DNA from: Caulobacter sp048541825
Lineage (GTDB): Bacteria; Pseudomonadota; Alphaproteobacteria; Caulobacterales; Caulobacteraceae
Assembly (NCBI RefSeq): GCF_048541825.1
Contig: NZ_CP183332.1
Span: 1,798,001-1,862,000, forward strand
DNA length: 64,000 nucleotides
Direction: 5' to 3'
The translations under genes and the position numbers were made by a program. The notes below the pieces were generated by a model that was given only the letters and a program-made list of their open reading frames with translations, made no database searches and was not told the origin of the DNA. Shown piece by piece: positions 45,461 to 55,004 of the stretch. Every line of letters begins with the position of its first letter. The stretch's first letter is position 1.

Positions 45461-47412
45461 TTCTTTGCATTGCCCGTCTTGGCGGCCTCGGCCTTGGCCA
45501 GGGCGTCGGTGTCGACGCCAATGACCTGACGGGCCAGGGTCAGGTTGGTCTTGGTCTTCAGGCTGGCCTGAGCGCCCAGGCGCGCGGCCTCGCCCAGGTC
45601 GCGCATCAGGCCGCTGTCGAGCTGTGGACGCATCATCTGGGTGATGCGGGCCATGTCGGCGATCTTGCCCGGGCGTACGGTTTCCAGCTTGGCGACCACG
45701 AAGGCCATCTGACCGGCCCGCGAGCTGAACACTTCGCCCGGCTTGGCGTTGAACGTGGCCAGCAGCAGGTCACGGCCTAAGCCCTGATGCTGCTGGGCGT
45801 TCTCGCGGCTGATGCCCGGTACGCGCTGGACCCTGGAGCCGGCCGCTGCGGCGACGGCGTCCATCGACTCACCCTTCTTGACGCGGGCGGCGAAGGCCTC
45901 GGCCTTGGCTTGAAGGCGCGTGGTCATCTCGTTCTGCAGCCACACCTGGGCCAGTTGCGGACGAACATCGGCCAGGGCGGGCAGGGCGGCCGGGATGACC
46001 TTCTCGACCTTGACGGCGTAGTATTCGCCCTTGCCGATCTCGACCAGTTCGCTCTCGCCGCCCGAGCTCAGGTCAAAGGCGGTCTTGAGCATGTCCGGGG
46101 TCAGGCCCGGGATCGGTTGCCCGGTCTGGTCAGCGCCCTGGGCGGTGATCGGCGAGGTGGTCATCACCATGGCGCCGGCCTTGGTGGCGGCGGCAATCAA
46201 GTCGGAGCCTGCGTCGTGGGCGTCCTGATAGGTCTGGGTCTGGTCATAGGCCTTGGCCTGCGCGCCCTGAGCCAGAAGTTCGGCCTCGATCTGCGGGCGC
46301 ACGCTGTCCAGGCTGGCGACTGCGCCGGGGGTGACCTTGGTCACCTTGACGACCGAAATGCCCAGGCTGCCGGCGATCGGGGCGCTGACCTGGCCGGCGG
46401 CCAGGCTGAAGGCGGTGTCGGCAACCTTGCGGTCGGGCAGGGCCGACTTGGGCTTGTCGTTGATGATCACCGGCTGCTTGCCATAGGCGCTGGCCACCAC
46501 GGCCGGCTGGTCGCCCTTGGCCAGGCGCTGGGCGATGACGGCGGCGGCCTTGGCGTCGGGGGCGACGATCTGGACGAGCGAGCGGGTTTCCGGGGTCGCG
46601 AGGGTGTCCTTGCGGAAATCGAAGGTCTTCTGGACGTCGGCCGGGTTAATGGTCACCGACGGCTCCAGAGCCTGGGCGCTGACGCGCATGATCGACAGGA
46701 CGCGGGTCTCGGGGCGCGTCAGGCGCTCGGCGTTCTGCTTCATGAAGGCGTTCAACTGGGCGTCGGTCGGATCGGCCGGACGCCCGACAGTGGCCGGATT
46801 GATCGCAAAGGCCGCCAGGTCGCGGCTCTCCAGACCATAGGCCGCCTGCAGGGCGCCATAGATGCGCGGCGCATGCAGGCCATTGGCGACGCCGGTGAAG
46901 ACATGGGTCTGGGCGATCTCATCGCTGAGCGAGACCTGATAGCTGTCGGGCGTCATGCCGTTTTCGCGCAGCAGAGCCTCGTACATCTTCGGATCGAACT
47001 TGCCGGTGATCGGATCGAACGGGCGCTGGCTGGGGTGCAGGTTGCTCATCTGCTCTCGCACGACGTTGCCGATCAGCTTGTCCGACGGATGGATGCCGAA
47101 CTTGCGGATCACCTCGGACATCGATTCCTGCAGCGCCACTTCCTGCAGGATCTGGCGGTCAACGCCGCGTTCGACGGCCTGGTCGGGCGTCAGGGCCTCG
47201 CCCGAGCGGCGCTCGGTTTCCTTGCGGTAGTTCTCGTAGCGGGTCTTGAAGTCCGCCGCCGAGACTGAACGCGATCCCGCAGCGACGACGCCCGAAAGGC
47301 GCGGTCCATTGAACACGTCGCTGATCCCGAACACGGCGAAGCTGACGATCAGCAGGCCGAAGAGGATCACCGCGAAGGGCGATTTGGCGAAGGTGCGGAA
47401 ACCGGCGAGCAT
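45457..47412 (-). CDS. ppiD: Peptidylprolyl isomerase, PpiD/SurA-type membrane chaperone
   Basis: 651 residues with an N-terminal membrane anchor (about 10-30), then a SurA-like chaperone domain and one or two degenerate parvulin domains in the centre. The N-terminus FAKSPFAVILFGLLIVSFAVFGISD fits PpiD. It folds proteins emerging from the Sec channel. It is the first gene of a ppiD-trpE pair and diverges from tpiA. Confidence 0.9.
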   Translation of the reverse strand: MLAGFRTFAKSPFAVILFGLLIVSFAVFGISDVFNGPRLSGVVAAGSRSVSAADFKTRYENYRKETERRSGEALTPDQAVERGVDRQILQEVALQESMSEVIRKFGIHPSDKLIGNVVREQMSNLHPSQRPFDPITGKFDPKMYEALLRENGMTPDSYQVSLSDEIAQTHVFTGVANGLHAPRIYGALQAAYGLESRDLAAFAINPATVGRPADPTDAQLNAFMKQNAERLTRPETRVLSIMRVSAQALEPSVTINPADVQKTFDFRKDTLATPETRSLVQIVAPDAKAAAVIAQRLAKGDQPAVVASAYGKQPVIINDKPKSALPDRKVADTAFSLAAGQVSAPIAGSLGISVVKVTKVTPGAVASLDSVRPQIEAELLAQGAQAKAYDQTQTYQDAHDAGSDLIAAATKAGAMVMTTSPITAQGADQTGQPIPGLTPDMLKTAFDLSSGGESELVEIGKGEYYAVKVEKVIPAALPALADVRPQLAQVWLQNEMTTRLQAKAEAFAARVKKGESMDAVAAAAGSRVQRVPGISRENAQQHQGLGRDLLLATFNAKPGEVFSSRAGQMAFVVAKLETVRPGKIADMARITQMMRPQLDSGLMRDLGEAARLGAQASLKTKTNLTLARQVIGVDTDALAKAEAAKTGNAKK

Positions 47413-47574
47413 GACTTGGAAAACCTTCCTGACTTACCGCGTGCGTCGGCGCAGCAGGCGTGAGCCTGAAGCGACGCTGCGGGCGCGAGCAGCGGGTATA
47501 GTAGAGCGGGGGGCGAGGGGGCAAGCCACGGCGGTCTTGACTTCCCATGGGCGAGCGAGGTCAAGAGCTTCTGC

Positions 47575-48336
47575 ATGACCCTTTCAAGCCTGAAACCCCG
47601 GCCTTTGATCGCCGGCAACTGGAAGATGAACGGCCTTGCCCAGGCCCTGGACGAGGCCCGCGCCGTGGCCGGAGGCCTTGACGCCAGGCCCGCAGCGACC
47701 CGAGTGGCGATCTGCCCGCCGGCGACCCTGCTGCACCGCCTGAGTCAGGCGCTGGAAGGGTCAAGCGTTCTGACCGGAGGGCAAGATTGCCATGTAGGGA
47801 CCAACGGCGCCCATACGGGCGACATCGCTGCGGCCATGCTGGTCGACGCCGGCGCCGCGCTGGTCATTCTGGGCCATTCCGAGCGGCGCGAGGATCATGG
47901 CGAGACCAGCGCCCTGGTGGCCGCCAAGGTCGAGGCCGCCCTGGCGACCGGACTCGAACCGATCATCTGCGTCGGAGAAAGCCTCGCTCGGCGCGAAGCC
48001 GGCTCGGCGCTGCAGGTTGTGACCGCCCAGATACGCGAATCACTGCCGGCCGCTCTGGCAGGACAGGCCTTCTCGATCGCTTACGAGCCGATCTGGGCCA
48101 TTGGTACCGGCCGCACGGCGACGATCGCCGACATTGAAGAGATGCATGCGTCGATCCGGGCCCAGTTGATCTCGATGTTCGGCGAAAACGGCAAGGCGCC
48201 GCCGATTCTCTATGGCGGCTCGGTCAAGCCCGACAACGCGGCGGAAATTCTCCGCGCGGCCGAGGTCGGGGGCGCGCTGGTCGGAGGAGCCTCACTCAAG
48301 GCCGCCGATTTTCTGTCGATCATCGCTGCGGCTTGA
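47575..48336 (+). CDS. tpiA: Triosephosphate isomerase
   Basis: 253 residues with the invariant AGNWKMNG, catalytic His in LGHSERR, catalytic Glu in AYEPIWAIGTG, and the YGGSVKP and VGGASL phosphate sites. It interconverts glyceraldehyde 3-phosphate and dihydroxyacetone phosphate. In many alphaproteobacteria secG and pyrG follow directly; here a gene-free stretch follows instead. Confidence 0.98.
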   Translation: MTLSSLKPRPLIAGNWKMNGLAQALDEARAVAGGLDARPAATRVAICPPATLLHRLSQALEGSSVLTGGQDCHVGTNGAHTGDIAAAMLVDAGAALVILGHSERREDHGETSALVAAKVEAALATGLEPIICVGESLARREAGSALQVVTAQIRESLPAALAGQAFSIAYEPIWAIGTGRTATIADIEEMHASIRAQLISMFGENGKAPPILYGGSVKPDNAAEILRAAEVGGALVGGASLKAADFLSIIAAA

Positions 48337-48770
48337 AGGCCGCATGAAGCCTTATCGAGCAGACAGTCATCGAACTCAGACCGGAACCATACATTATATT
48401 TCTGATAATACTAATTAGACGAACAATGTGCGTGGCTGTTGCTACTCTGCGTGCGAGGCTCCAGAGTTTTTCGGGAAATCCGAGTTTTCTTCACGATCGC
48501 GCAAATTAGATTTCGAACCACCAGCTGTTTGCACGCCGATTGCCGCCGGAACACGCTTGGTCGTTGTGCGGACGCGACACATCGGAAACTCCAAACGAAC
48601 GTCAAGTCCCGTGGACCTTAGAGCCGATGCGAGCCTGGCTCCATGGCGCGACGCGCTCAGCGCTTGATACTAGTCGAGGGGCGTAGAGCCCGCCGGTCGC
48701 CTGAGGCCAATGCCCCGAAACCCTGATGTGACAGGAGGCCCCCTCCCCGTTGCGCGCCCTGGCATCGGGG
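48337..48770. other. Low-GC gene-free stretch between tpiA and tRNA-Arg
   Basis: About 430 bases with markedly more A and T than the neighbours (for example around 48390-48530). Short frames on both strands have no protein-like features. I see no terminator hairpin, tRNA-like fold or known small RNA. The composition and the missing secG suggest a recombination junction or a decayed insertion. Confidence 0.55.
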
Positions 48771-48847
48771 TGGCGCGCCCTGCTGGATTCGAACCAGCGA
48801 CCGCTCGCTTAGAAGGCGAGTGCTCTATCCAACTGAGCTAAGGGCGC
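48771..48847 (-). tRNA. tRNA-Arg (anticodon TCT)
   Basis: A complete 77-base cloverleaf with encoded CCA. Acceptor GCGCCCT pairs with AGGGCGC, the anticodon stem CTCGC/GCGAG holds the loop CTTCTAA, and the T loop is TTCGAAT. It decodes AGA, and AGG by wobble, codons rare in this GC-rich genome. Confidence 0.97.
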
Positions 48848-48874
48848 GAACCGGGAAGCCTCAGTGCGCGAACG

Positions 48875-49180
48875 CTAGTGCGTCCAGGGCTGTCTGCGAC
48901 CAGCCGCGAAGTTATCGGCATAGGCCTTGATGATGCGCTTGGGAGTCTTGGGTTCGAACAGCTGGAAAGCCAGACCGTTGTGCTGGGCGTAGGCCACCGC
49001 TTCTTCGCGGGTTTCGAAGGTCAGGCGAACCTGCCCATTCATGTCGCTCGACTGGGTCCAGCCCATCAGGGGGTCTGAACGGCGCGCCGAGGTGGGTTCG
49101 AATTCCAGAACCCAATCCTTGGTCTTGGCCTTGCCGGACTGCATGGCGGTCTTGGCGGGGCGATAGATGCGGGCCAGCAT
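48875..49180 (-). CDS. NADH dehydrogenase accessory subunit, NDUFS4/ETC complex I family
   Basis: 101 residues with ARIYRPAKTAMQSGKAKTKDW at the N-terminus and the GWTQSSDM and FETREEAVAYA segments, the pattern of the 18-kDa (NDUFS4) subunit that alphaproteobacteria share with mitochondria. It stabilises the matrix arm of complex I. It stands alone between two tRNA genes, away from the nuo operon. Confidence 0.93.
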   Translation of the reverse strand: MLARIYRPAKTAMQSGKAKTKDWVLEFEPTSARRSDPLMGWTQSSDMNGQVRLTFETREEAVAYAQHNGLAFQLFEPKTPKRIIKAYADNFAAGRRQPWTH

Positions 49181-49203
49181 GAACCTCTCCAGTCTTTAGC
49201 CGA

Positions 49204-49280
<77 letters not shown>

Positions 49281-49355
49281 ACACATCGGCAGGGGCGTGC
49301 TCTACAAGGGTTCGTCGTCCGGATCAAACGGGAACGGCGACAATCGCAGAACCGA

Positions 49356-49835
49356 TCAGTTTTTCGGGAAGATCCGGTGCAGGACCTTGTCGCCGGGCAG
49401 GATGCCAAGCTGCGCCGCACGGCCGCCGGCAATCTCCAGAACGCCCAGGATCGGACCGCCCGAAGGCAATGGCATTTCGTTGTGGGGCTGCGCGTTGCGG
49501 ACGATCGACAGAACGCGTCCGTTGGGCGCGATGTAGATGATATCCAGCGGGATGAGCGTGTTCTTCATCCAGAACGCGGCGGGCTGCGGCTTGGCATAAG
49601 TAAAAAGCATGCCCCGATCAGCCGCCAAGGCCTTGCGGAACATCAACCCCCGCTGCTGCTCGGCATGCGTCGCGGCGATCTCGACCTGAAAGCGCGCGCG
49701 GCCTTTGGAGGTCAGGACCTCCACGGCCTCGAGCTTGCCTGCGGGCTTGGCGACAGCGACCTCGCTGGTCAGCAAAGCGCCAGTCAGCAGCGCCACAAGC
49801 ACCGCCCGTCGTCCCGGTTCGCAGATTACCGCCAC
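49356..49835 (-). CDS. DUF192-family exported protein
   Basis: 159 residues with a signal peptide (cleavage near VAVA-KPAG). The DUF192 core includes TSKGRARFQVEIA, QQRGLMFRK, MLFTY, FWMKNTLIPLDIIYI and the closing GILPGDKV. Function of the family is not established. It lies 85 bp downstream of the two-domain cold-shock gene on the same strand, a pairing I recall from other alphaproteobacteria. Confidence 0.88.
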   Translation of the reverse strand: MAVICEPGRRAVLVALLTGALLTSEVAVAKPAGKLEAVEVLTSKGRARFQVEIAATHAEQQRGLMFRKALAADRGMLFTYAKPQPAAFWMKNTLIPLDIIYIAPNGRVLSIVRNAQPHNEMPLPSGGPILGVLEIAGGRAAQLGILPGDKVLHRIFPKN

Positions 49836-49920
49836 TTACAATCCCCGCTCGCCATTCCGCCGGACACGCAGCCTAGCGCCACGGGTCCAGCGACGGAATG
49901 GCGGACCTGGATGGCCAAAG

Positions 49921-50541
49921 TCAGGCGTCGCCCGGCGTGATCTCGGCCACGACCAGGCCCTTGGGCCCCTTGGCGAAGCGCACCTGGACGTCATCACCAG
50001 GCTGGAGGTCTTCCAGGCCGCCGCGGCGCAGGGTCTCGATGTGGACGAAGATGTCGCCGGGTTCGGCGTCGCGCACCACGAAGCCGTAGCCCTTGGTGCG
50101 GTTGAACCATTTGACCTTGGCGTGCTCGGCCGGCCCTTCGGGAGTGAGGGCCAGACGCCCGCCGCCGCTGTCCAGCCCGGAGCGGAACCCGCTGCCCAGC
50201 CCGTCACGCTCGCGGCGCGGCGCGGCGTCGGCGAAGGTGCGGCGCGGCCGCTCAAGCGCCGAGGGCGCCGAACTCTCGTCGAGATCGACCACCTCACTGA
50301 CCTGCCACCCCTTGGGGCGTCGCACCACGTCACAGACGATCACAGCGCCCTCAAGCGCGGTTTCTCGGCCGCAATTACGCAGCGAGGTCACGTGAAGAAG
50401 CACGTCCTTGAGGCCGGTCTGACCAGGATCATCCGGAACGATGAACCCGTAACCCTTGCCAACATCAAACCATTTTACGCGTCCGCTGATCCGCACGAGG
50501 TCTTCGTGCGCACCCACGGCGTCGAAATCGTAACCAGACAT
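49921..50541 (-). CDS. Two-domain cold-shock protein, CspD-like
   Basis: The ATG at 50541 gives 206 residues: two cold-shock domains (about 15-80 and 138-203) joined by a charged linker. Each has the nucleic-acid-binding motif, VKWFDVGKGYGFI and VKWFNRTKGYGFV; the second RNP2 is DIFVHI and the first is the variant DVLLHV. Caulobacter has such double-domain proteins, with CspD induced in stationary phase. An inverted repeat 121 bases upstream may bind the regulator SpdR. Confidence 0.92.
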   Translation of the reverse strand: MSGYDFDAVGAHEDLVRISGRVKWFDVGKGYGFIVPDDPGQTGLKDVLLHVTSLRNCGRETALEGAVIVCDVVRRPKGWQVSEVVDLDESSAPSALERPRRTFADAAPRRERDGLGSGFRSGLDSGGGRLALTPEGPAEHAKVKWFNRTKGYGFVVRDAEPGDIFVHIETLRRGGLEDLQPGDDVQVRFAKGPKGLVVAEITPGDA

Positions 50542-50661
50542 TCCGCCCCTCTGGCTCGCCCAATCAGCCCAACGGGACGAGCGCCACAAGAATAACACTG
50601 TTCTCGCGTTAGGAGAGCCGTCAATGGTGAATTCGCGTCAAGCACGCGCGCGAAGGGGATG

Positions 50662-50678
50662 CGCGACATTTCGTCGCA
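50662..50678. promoter_or_regulatory. Inverted repeat resembling a SpdR/RegA-type site upstream of the cold-shock gene
   Basis: CGCGAC-N5-GTCGCA is a five-pair perfect inverted repeat (GCGAC/GTCGC) with five-base spacing, the pattern reported for SpdR/ActR/RegA-family regulators. It lies 121-137 bases upstream of the cold-shock start. Confidence 0.5.
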
Positions 50679-50737
50679 GCGACCATCCGGCAATAATTCT
50701 GGAATACAGCCGCAGGCACCGCCAATGCAGCTTTTGG

Positions 50738-50812
50738 TGGTAGTCCCTAGGGGAGTCGAACCCCTCTCTCCAGAATGAAAATCTGGCGTCCTAACCGATA
50801 GACGAAGGGACC
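50738..50812 (-). tRNA. tRNA-Glu (anticodon TTC), copy 1
   Basis: 75 bases with encoded CCA. The acceptor pairs GGTCCCT with AGGGACT, with a G-T first pair. The anticodon loop is TTTTCAT in stem CCAGA/TCTGG and the T loop is TTCGACT. It is identical to the second copy 57 bases away. Confidence 0.97.
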
Positions 50813-50869
50813 ACATCGCCATCCGGGGATGATGACATCGTCGGTAGTCAAATTTGAAAGCCTCGCGGG

Positions 50870-50944
50870 TGGTAGTCCCTAGGGGAGTCGAACCCCTCTC
50901 TCCAGAATGAAAATCTGGCGTCCTAACCGATAGACGAAGGGACC
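50870..50944 (-). tRNA. tRNA-Glu (anticodon TTC), copy 2
   Basis: Identical in sequence to copy 1 and in the same orientation. The 57-base spacer is unrelated to the flanks. Transcription would run through copy 2 then copy 1. Confidence 0.97.
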
Positions 50945-51062
50945 ACGGCCCCGCGAGGAAGCGGGTGTATAGCCGCGCCGTTTGGGGCGCGCAACCCGCA
51001 GGCAAGCATTTTTTCCGTTCACCCACAGGCGGGGCGACAGCACCTGAAAATGCTGTTGGCGA

Positions 51063-52871
51063 TCAACAGGCGCGAGGGTCGGCGGCGTCCTCGATCTCCA
51101 GCTGAACACCGTTGCGTCCATTATAGTCGTCGGGCTTCAACTTGCCGGCGACGTGCAGCGCGCCACCGCCTGACAACAGCCGCCGACCCAGGTCAGTTTC
51201 GGCGCTGCGCCAGGAAATCGCCTTCAGGCGCTCACCGGTCGGGCCGACCAGATCCATCTTCACATGCCCCCCCTTCAGCGCCATCACCCGGTCGGCGCGA
51301 ACGCCGGTCAGGGCGAACATCGGCTCGGGATTGCCGGGGCCGAACGGCGCTAGGCGCTGGAAATCCTCGTAGAGCGCGCGATCCGCGCCCTTGGGCTGGA
51401 CCAGGGCGTCGATCTCGACGGCCTCGGGGCCGACAGCCTCCATCTCGCCGGCCAGGCGCTCCTCCAAAAAGGCGCGCAGCTCGGGAATCGAATCAGGACG
51501 AATCGATAGGCCCGCCGCCATGGCGTGACCGCCGCCCGCCATCAGTAGGCCTTGCTCGAACGCCGCCTGGATCGCCGCGCCCAGATTGACGCCGGGTTGC
51601 GATCGGCCCGAGCCCTTGCCGACATTGGCCGCCCGGTCGATACCGATCACTACCACGGGCTTGCGATAGCGCTCGCGCAGGCGGCCGGCGACGATGCCAA
51701 TGACTCCGGGATGCCACCCCTCCCCCGCCACCACAATCACGGGCGCGTCCGGATTGAAGTTGCTGCCGCGCTCCAGAACGGCCGCGGCTTCCTCGACCAC
51801 GCCGGCCTCGACGGCCTTGCGCTCGGTATTGAGGGCGTCGAGCTCCTCGGCGAGCATCCGGGCTTCCTCGGGATCATCCGTGGACAAAAGGCGCGCGCCG
51901 AGGTCCGAACGCCCGATCCGGCCGCCGGCGTTGATGCGCGGCCCCAGGATAAAGCCGGCATGGAACACCGAAGCGGGTCCAGAGCCCTTGCCGACCTCGA
52001 ACAGGGCCTTCAGACCCGGATTGCCCCATTGGGACATGGTGCGTAGGCCCAGCGTCGTCAGGGCGCGATTGAAGCCAACCAGCTGGGTGACGTCGCAGAC
52101 CTCCCCCATGGCCACCAGGTCCAGCCACTGGCGCGGATCGGGCTGCGGTCGGTCGTCGCTGAACAGGCCGCGCTTGCGGGCCTCGCGGTTCAGAGCGGTC
52201 AGCAGCACGAAGGTCACGCCAGCGGCGGCCAGCACCCCCTGCCCGCTCTGGCATCCTGGACGGTTGGGATTGACCACGGCGGCCGCGGCCGGCGGGTCCT
52301 CGCGCATCAGGTGGTGGTCGATCACCACCACCTCCAGACCGATGGTGGCGGCGCTGGCGATGGCGTCATAGGCCGCCGCGCCGCAGTCCAGCGTCACCAC
52401 CAGCTCAGCCCCGGTGTCGCGAATGGTCTTGAAGGCCGCCGGGCTGGGGCCATAGCCCTCGGTCAGACGGTCGGGAATATAGATCGGCAGCTCGACGCCC
52501 ATGTGGCGGAACCAGCGAACCAGTTGGGCGGCGCTGGTGGCGCCGTCGACGTCATAGTCGGCGAACACCATGGTCGGCCGGCCCGCTTCCAGGGCGTCGA
52601 TCAGGATCTCGGCGGCCCTGTCCATGTCGGTGAAGCTGGAAGGGTCAGGAAACAGCGCCTTCAGGGTCGGGCGCAGATAGTCCTCGGCCCCATCGACACC
52701 CACGCCACGCGCGGCCAGGGCCCGCGCCAGGGGCTCGGACAGGCCGTGCACCTGCTGATGGCTGCGCGCCGCGGCGGGATCGCCCGGGCGCTCGCGCCAG
52801 GCCCGGCCGCTCAGCGAGCGCGAGACGCCCAGGAAGTGGTCCTGATCGATAGGCGCATGACCGTCGGCCAT
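51063..52871 (-). CDS. recJ: Single-stranded-DNA-specific exonuclease RecJ
   Basis: 602 residues. DHH-family metal motifs FADYDVDGATSA, TLDCGAAA and VIDHHLM lie in the first third, followed by DHHA1 with GGHAMAAG and the C-terminal OB-like domain. RecJ degrades 5' ends in RecF recombination and mismatch repair. It is the last gene of the hom-glpX-fbp-recJ run. Confidence 0.97.
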   Translation of the reverse strand: MADGHAPIDQDHFLGVSRSLSGRAWRERPGDPAAARSHQQVHGLSEPLARALAARGVGVDGAEDYLRPTLKALFPDPSSFTDMDRAAEILIDALEAGRPTMVFADYDVDGATSAAQLVRWFRHMGVELPIYIPDRLTEGYGPSPAAFKTIRDTGAELVVTLDCGAAAYDAIASAATIGLEVVVIDHHLMREDPPAAAAVVNPNRPGCQSGQGVLAAAGVTFVLLTALNREARKRGLFSDDRPQPDPRQWLDLVAMGEVCDVTQLVGFNRALTTLGLRTMSQWGNPGLKALFEVGKGSGPASVFHAGFILGPRINAGGRIGRSDLGARLLSTDDPEEARMLAEELDALNTERKAVEAGVVEEAAAVLERGSNFNPDAPVIVVAGEGWHPGVIGIVAGRLRERYRKPVVVIGIDRAANVGKGSGRSQPGVNLGAAIQAAFEQGLLMAGGGHAMAAGLSIRPDSIPELRAFLEERLAGEMEAVGPEAVEIDALVQPKGADRALYEDFQRLAPFGPGNPEPMFALTGVRADRVMALKGGHVKMDLVGPTGERLKAISWRSAETDLGRRLLSGGGALHVAGKLKPDDYNGRNGVQLEIEDAADPRAC

Positions 52872-52970
52872 GGCTAGACGATCCTGGGCTTGGGTGTGAT
52901 GCGCATCGGACGATCTTATCCGTTTCGGAGGATTCGCTCCATGCGCCCCGGTGACGTCAGTCGCGGTCGC

Positions 52971-53939
52971 TTAGCTCGCCGAAACGAGATCAACCTCGTT
53001 GGCCGAGCCCAGCACCACCGGCACGCGCTGGTGTAGTTTGGTCGGTTGCAGGTCGAGGATGGGAGTCTTGCCGTCGGTGGCCTTGCCGCCCGCGCGCTCG
53101 ACGATCAGGGCCATCGGATTGGCCTCATAGAGCAGGCGCAGCTTGCCGGGCTTGTCAGGCTCGCGGGCGTCCCACGGGTACATGAAGATGCCGCCGCGCA
53201 TCAGGATGCGGTGGACGTCGGCCACCATCGAGGCCACCCAGCGCATGTTGAAGTTCTTGCCGCGCGGGCCGTCCTTGCCCTGCAGGCAACCGTCGATATA
53301 GCGGCGCACAGGTTCGGCCCAGTGACGCTGGTTGGACATGTTGATTGCGAACTCGGCGGTATCAGGGCCGATCGCCACGGTCTCGTGGGTCAGCAACCAG
53401 TGGCCCTCGGCGTTCATCGTGAAGCCGAACACCCCCTTCGAAAGGGTCAGGACCAGCATGGTCTGCGGGCCATAGACGACATAGCCGGCGGCGACCTGCC
53501 GGCGGCCCGGCAGCAGGAAGTCAGCTTCGGTCGCCTCACGGCCCGCCGGGGCCGGCAGGATTGAGAAGATCGTCCCCACCGAGACGTTGACGTCGATGTT
53601 GCTGGAACCGTCCAGGGGATCGAAGGTCACCAGAAAACCGCCCGCGCGGCCGGTGGTCTCGATCTCTTCCAGCTCCTCCGACGCCAGACCCGCCACAGCC
53701 GGACAGGCCTTCAGCGCGTCGCGCAGGATGTCATTGGTGATGATGTCGAGCTTCTTCTGCTCTTCATCTTGCACGTTGATCTGCCCCGCCGCGCCCAGGC
53801 TGCCGGAGATAGCGCCAGAGGCCACGACCCTGCTGATCTGAACGCAGGCGGCGGCGATCACGGTGACCACGTCCTTGACCGCGTCGTCGGCGGTGTGCTC
53901 GGCGGCCAGGTGGTCGGCGAGGGTTTTCAACGTCGTCAT
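52971..53939 (-). CDS. fbp: Fructose-1,6-bisphosphatase, class I
   Basis: 322 residues with the class I signatures FDPLDGSSNIDVN (metal and phosphate site), SEELEE and the GGIFMYPWD and YEANPMALIVERAGGKATDG segments. It makes fructose 6-phosphate in gluconeogenesis or the Calvin-type cycle. It is immediately followed upstream by glpX, the unrelated class II enzyme, 60 bp away. Confidence 0.96.
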   Translation of the reverse strand: MTTLKTLADHLAAEHTADDAVKDVVTVIAAACVQISRVVASGAISGSLGAAGQINVQDEEQKKLDIITNDILRDALKACPAVAGLASEELEEIETTGRAGGFLVTFDPLDGSSNIDVNVSVGTIFSILPAPAGREATEADFLLPGRRQVAAGYVVYGPQTMLVLTLSKGVFGFTMNAEGHWLLTHETVAIGPDTAEFAINMSNQRHWAEPVRRYIDGCLQGKDGPRGKNFNMRWVASMVADVHRILMRGGIFMYPWDAREPDKPGKLRLLYEANPMALIVERAGGKATDGKTPILDLQPTKLHQRVPVVLGSANEVDLVSAS

Positions 53940-53999
53940 TCAGGATCTCGAAAAGTTTGGAGGATTCACCGCGACCTTAGCCGCTGGCCCGTGACGATC

Positions 54000-54953
<954 letters not shown>

Positions 54954-55004
54954 CGACGTCTCCCAGCCTTGTCAGGCTAAATTCTCGGCCGCTTTTCGCG
55001 GTTC

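Noticed and set aside
45787..47268. A 493-residue + strand frame opposite ppiD
   Set aside because: Gly/Leu/Asp-rich mirror frame; ppiD has a membrane anchor, a chaperone domain and a coupled neighbour.
48411..48667. Small frames on both strands after tpiA
   Set aside because: Unrecognisable, no ribosome sites, Ser/Arg-rich composition typical of random frames.
48752..48783. Ten-base direct repeat (GCGCGCCCTG) beside the tRNA-Arg 3' end as an attachment site
   Set aside because: Only ten GC-rich bases 21 bases apart, and no integrase gene nearby; chance is likely.
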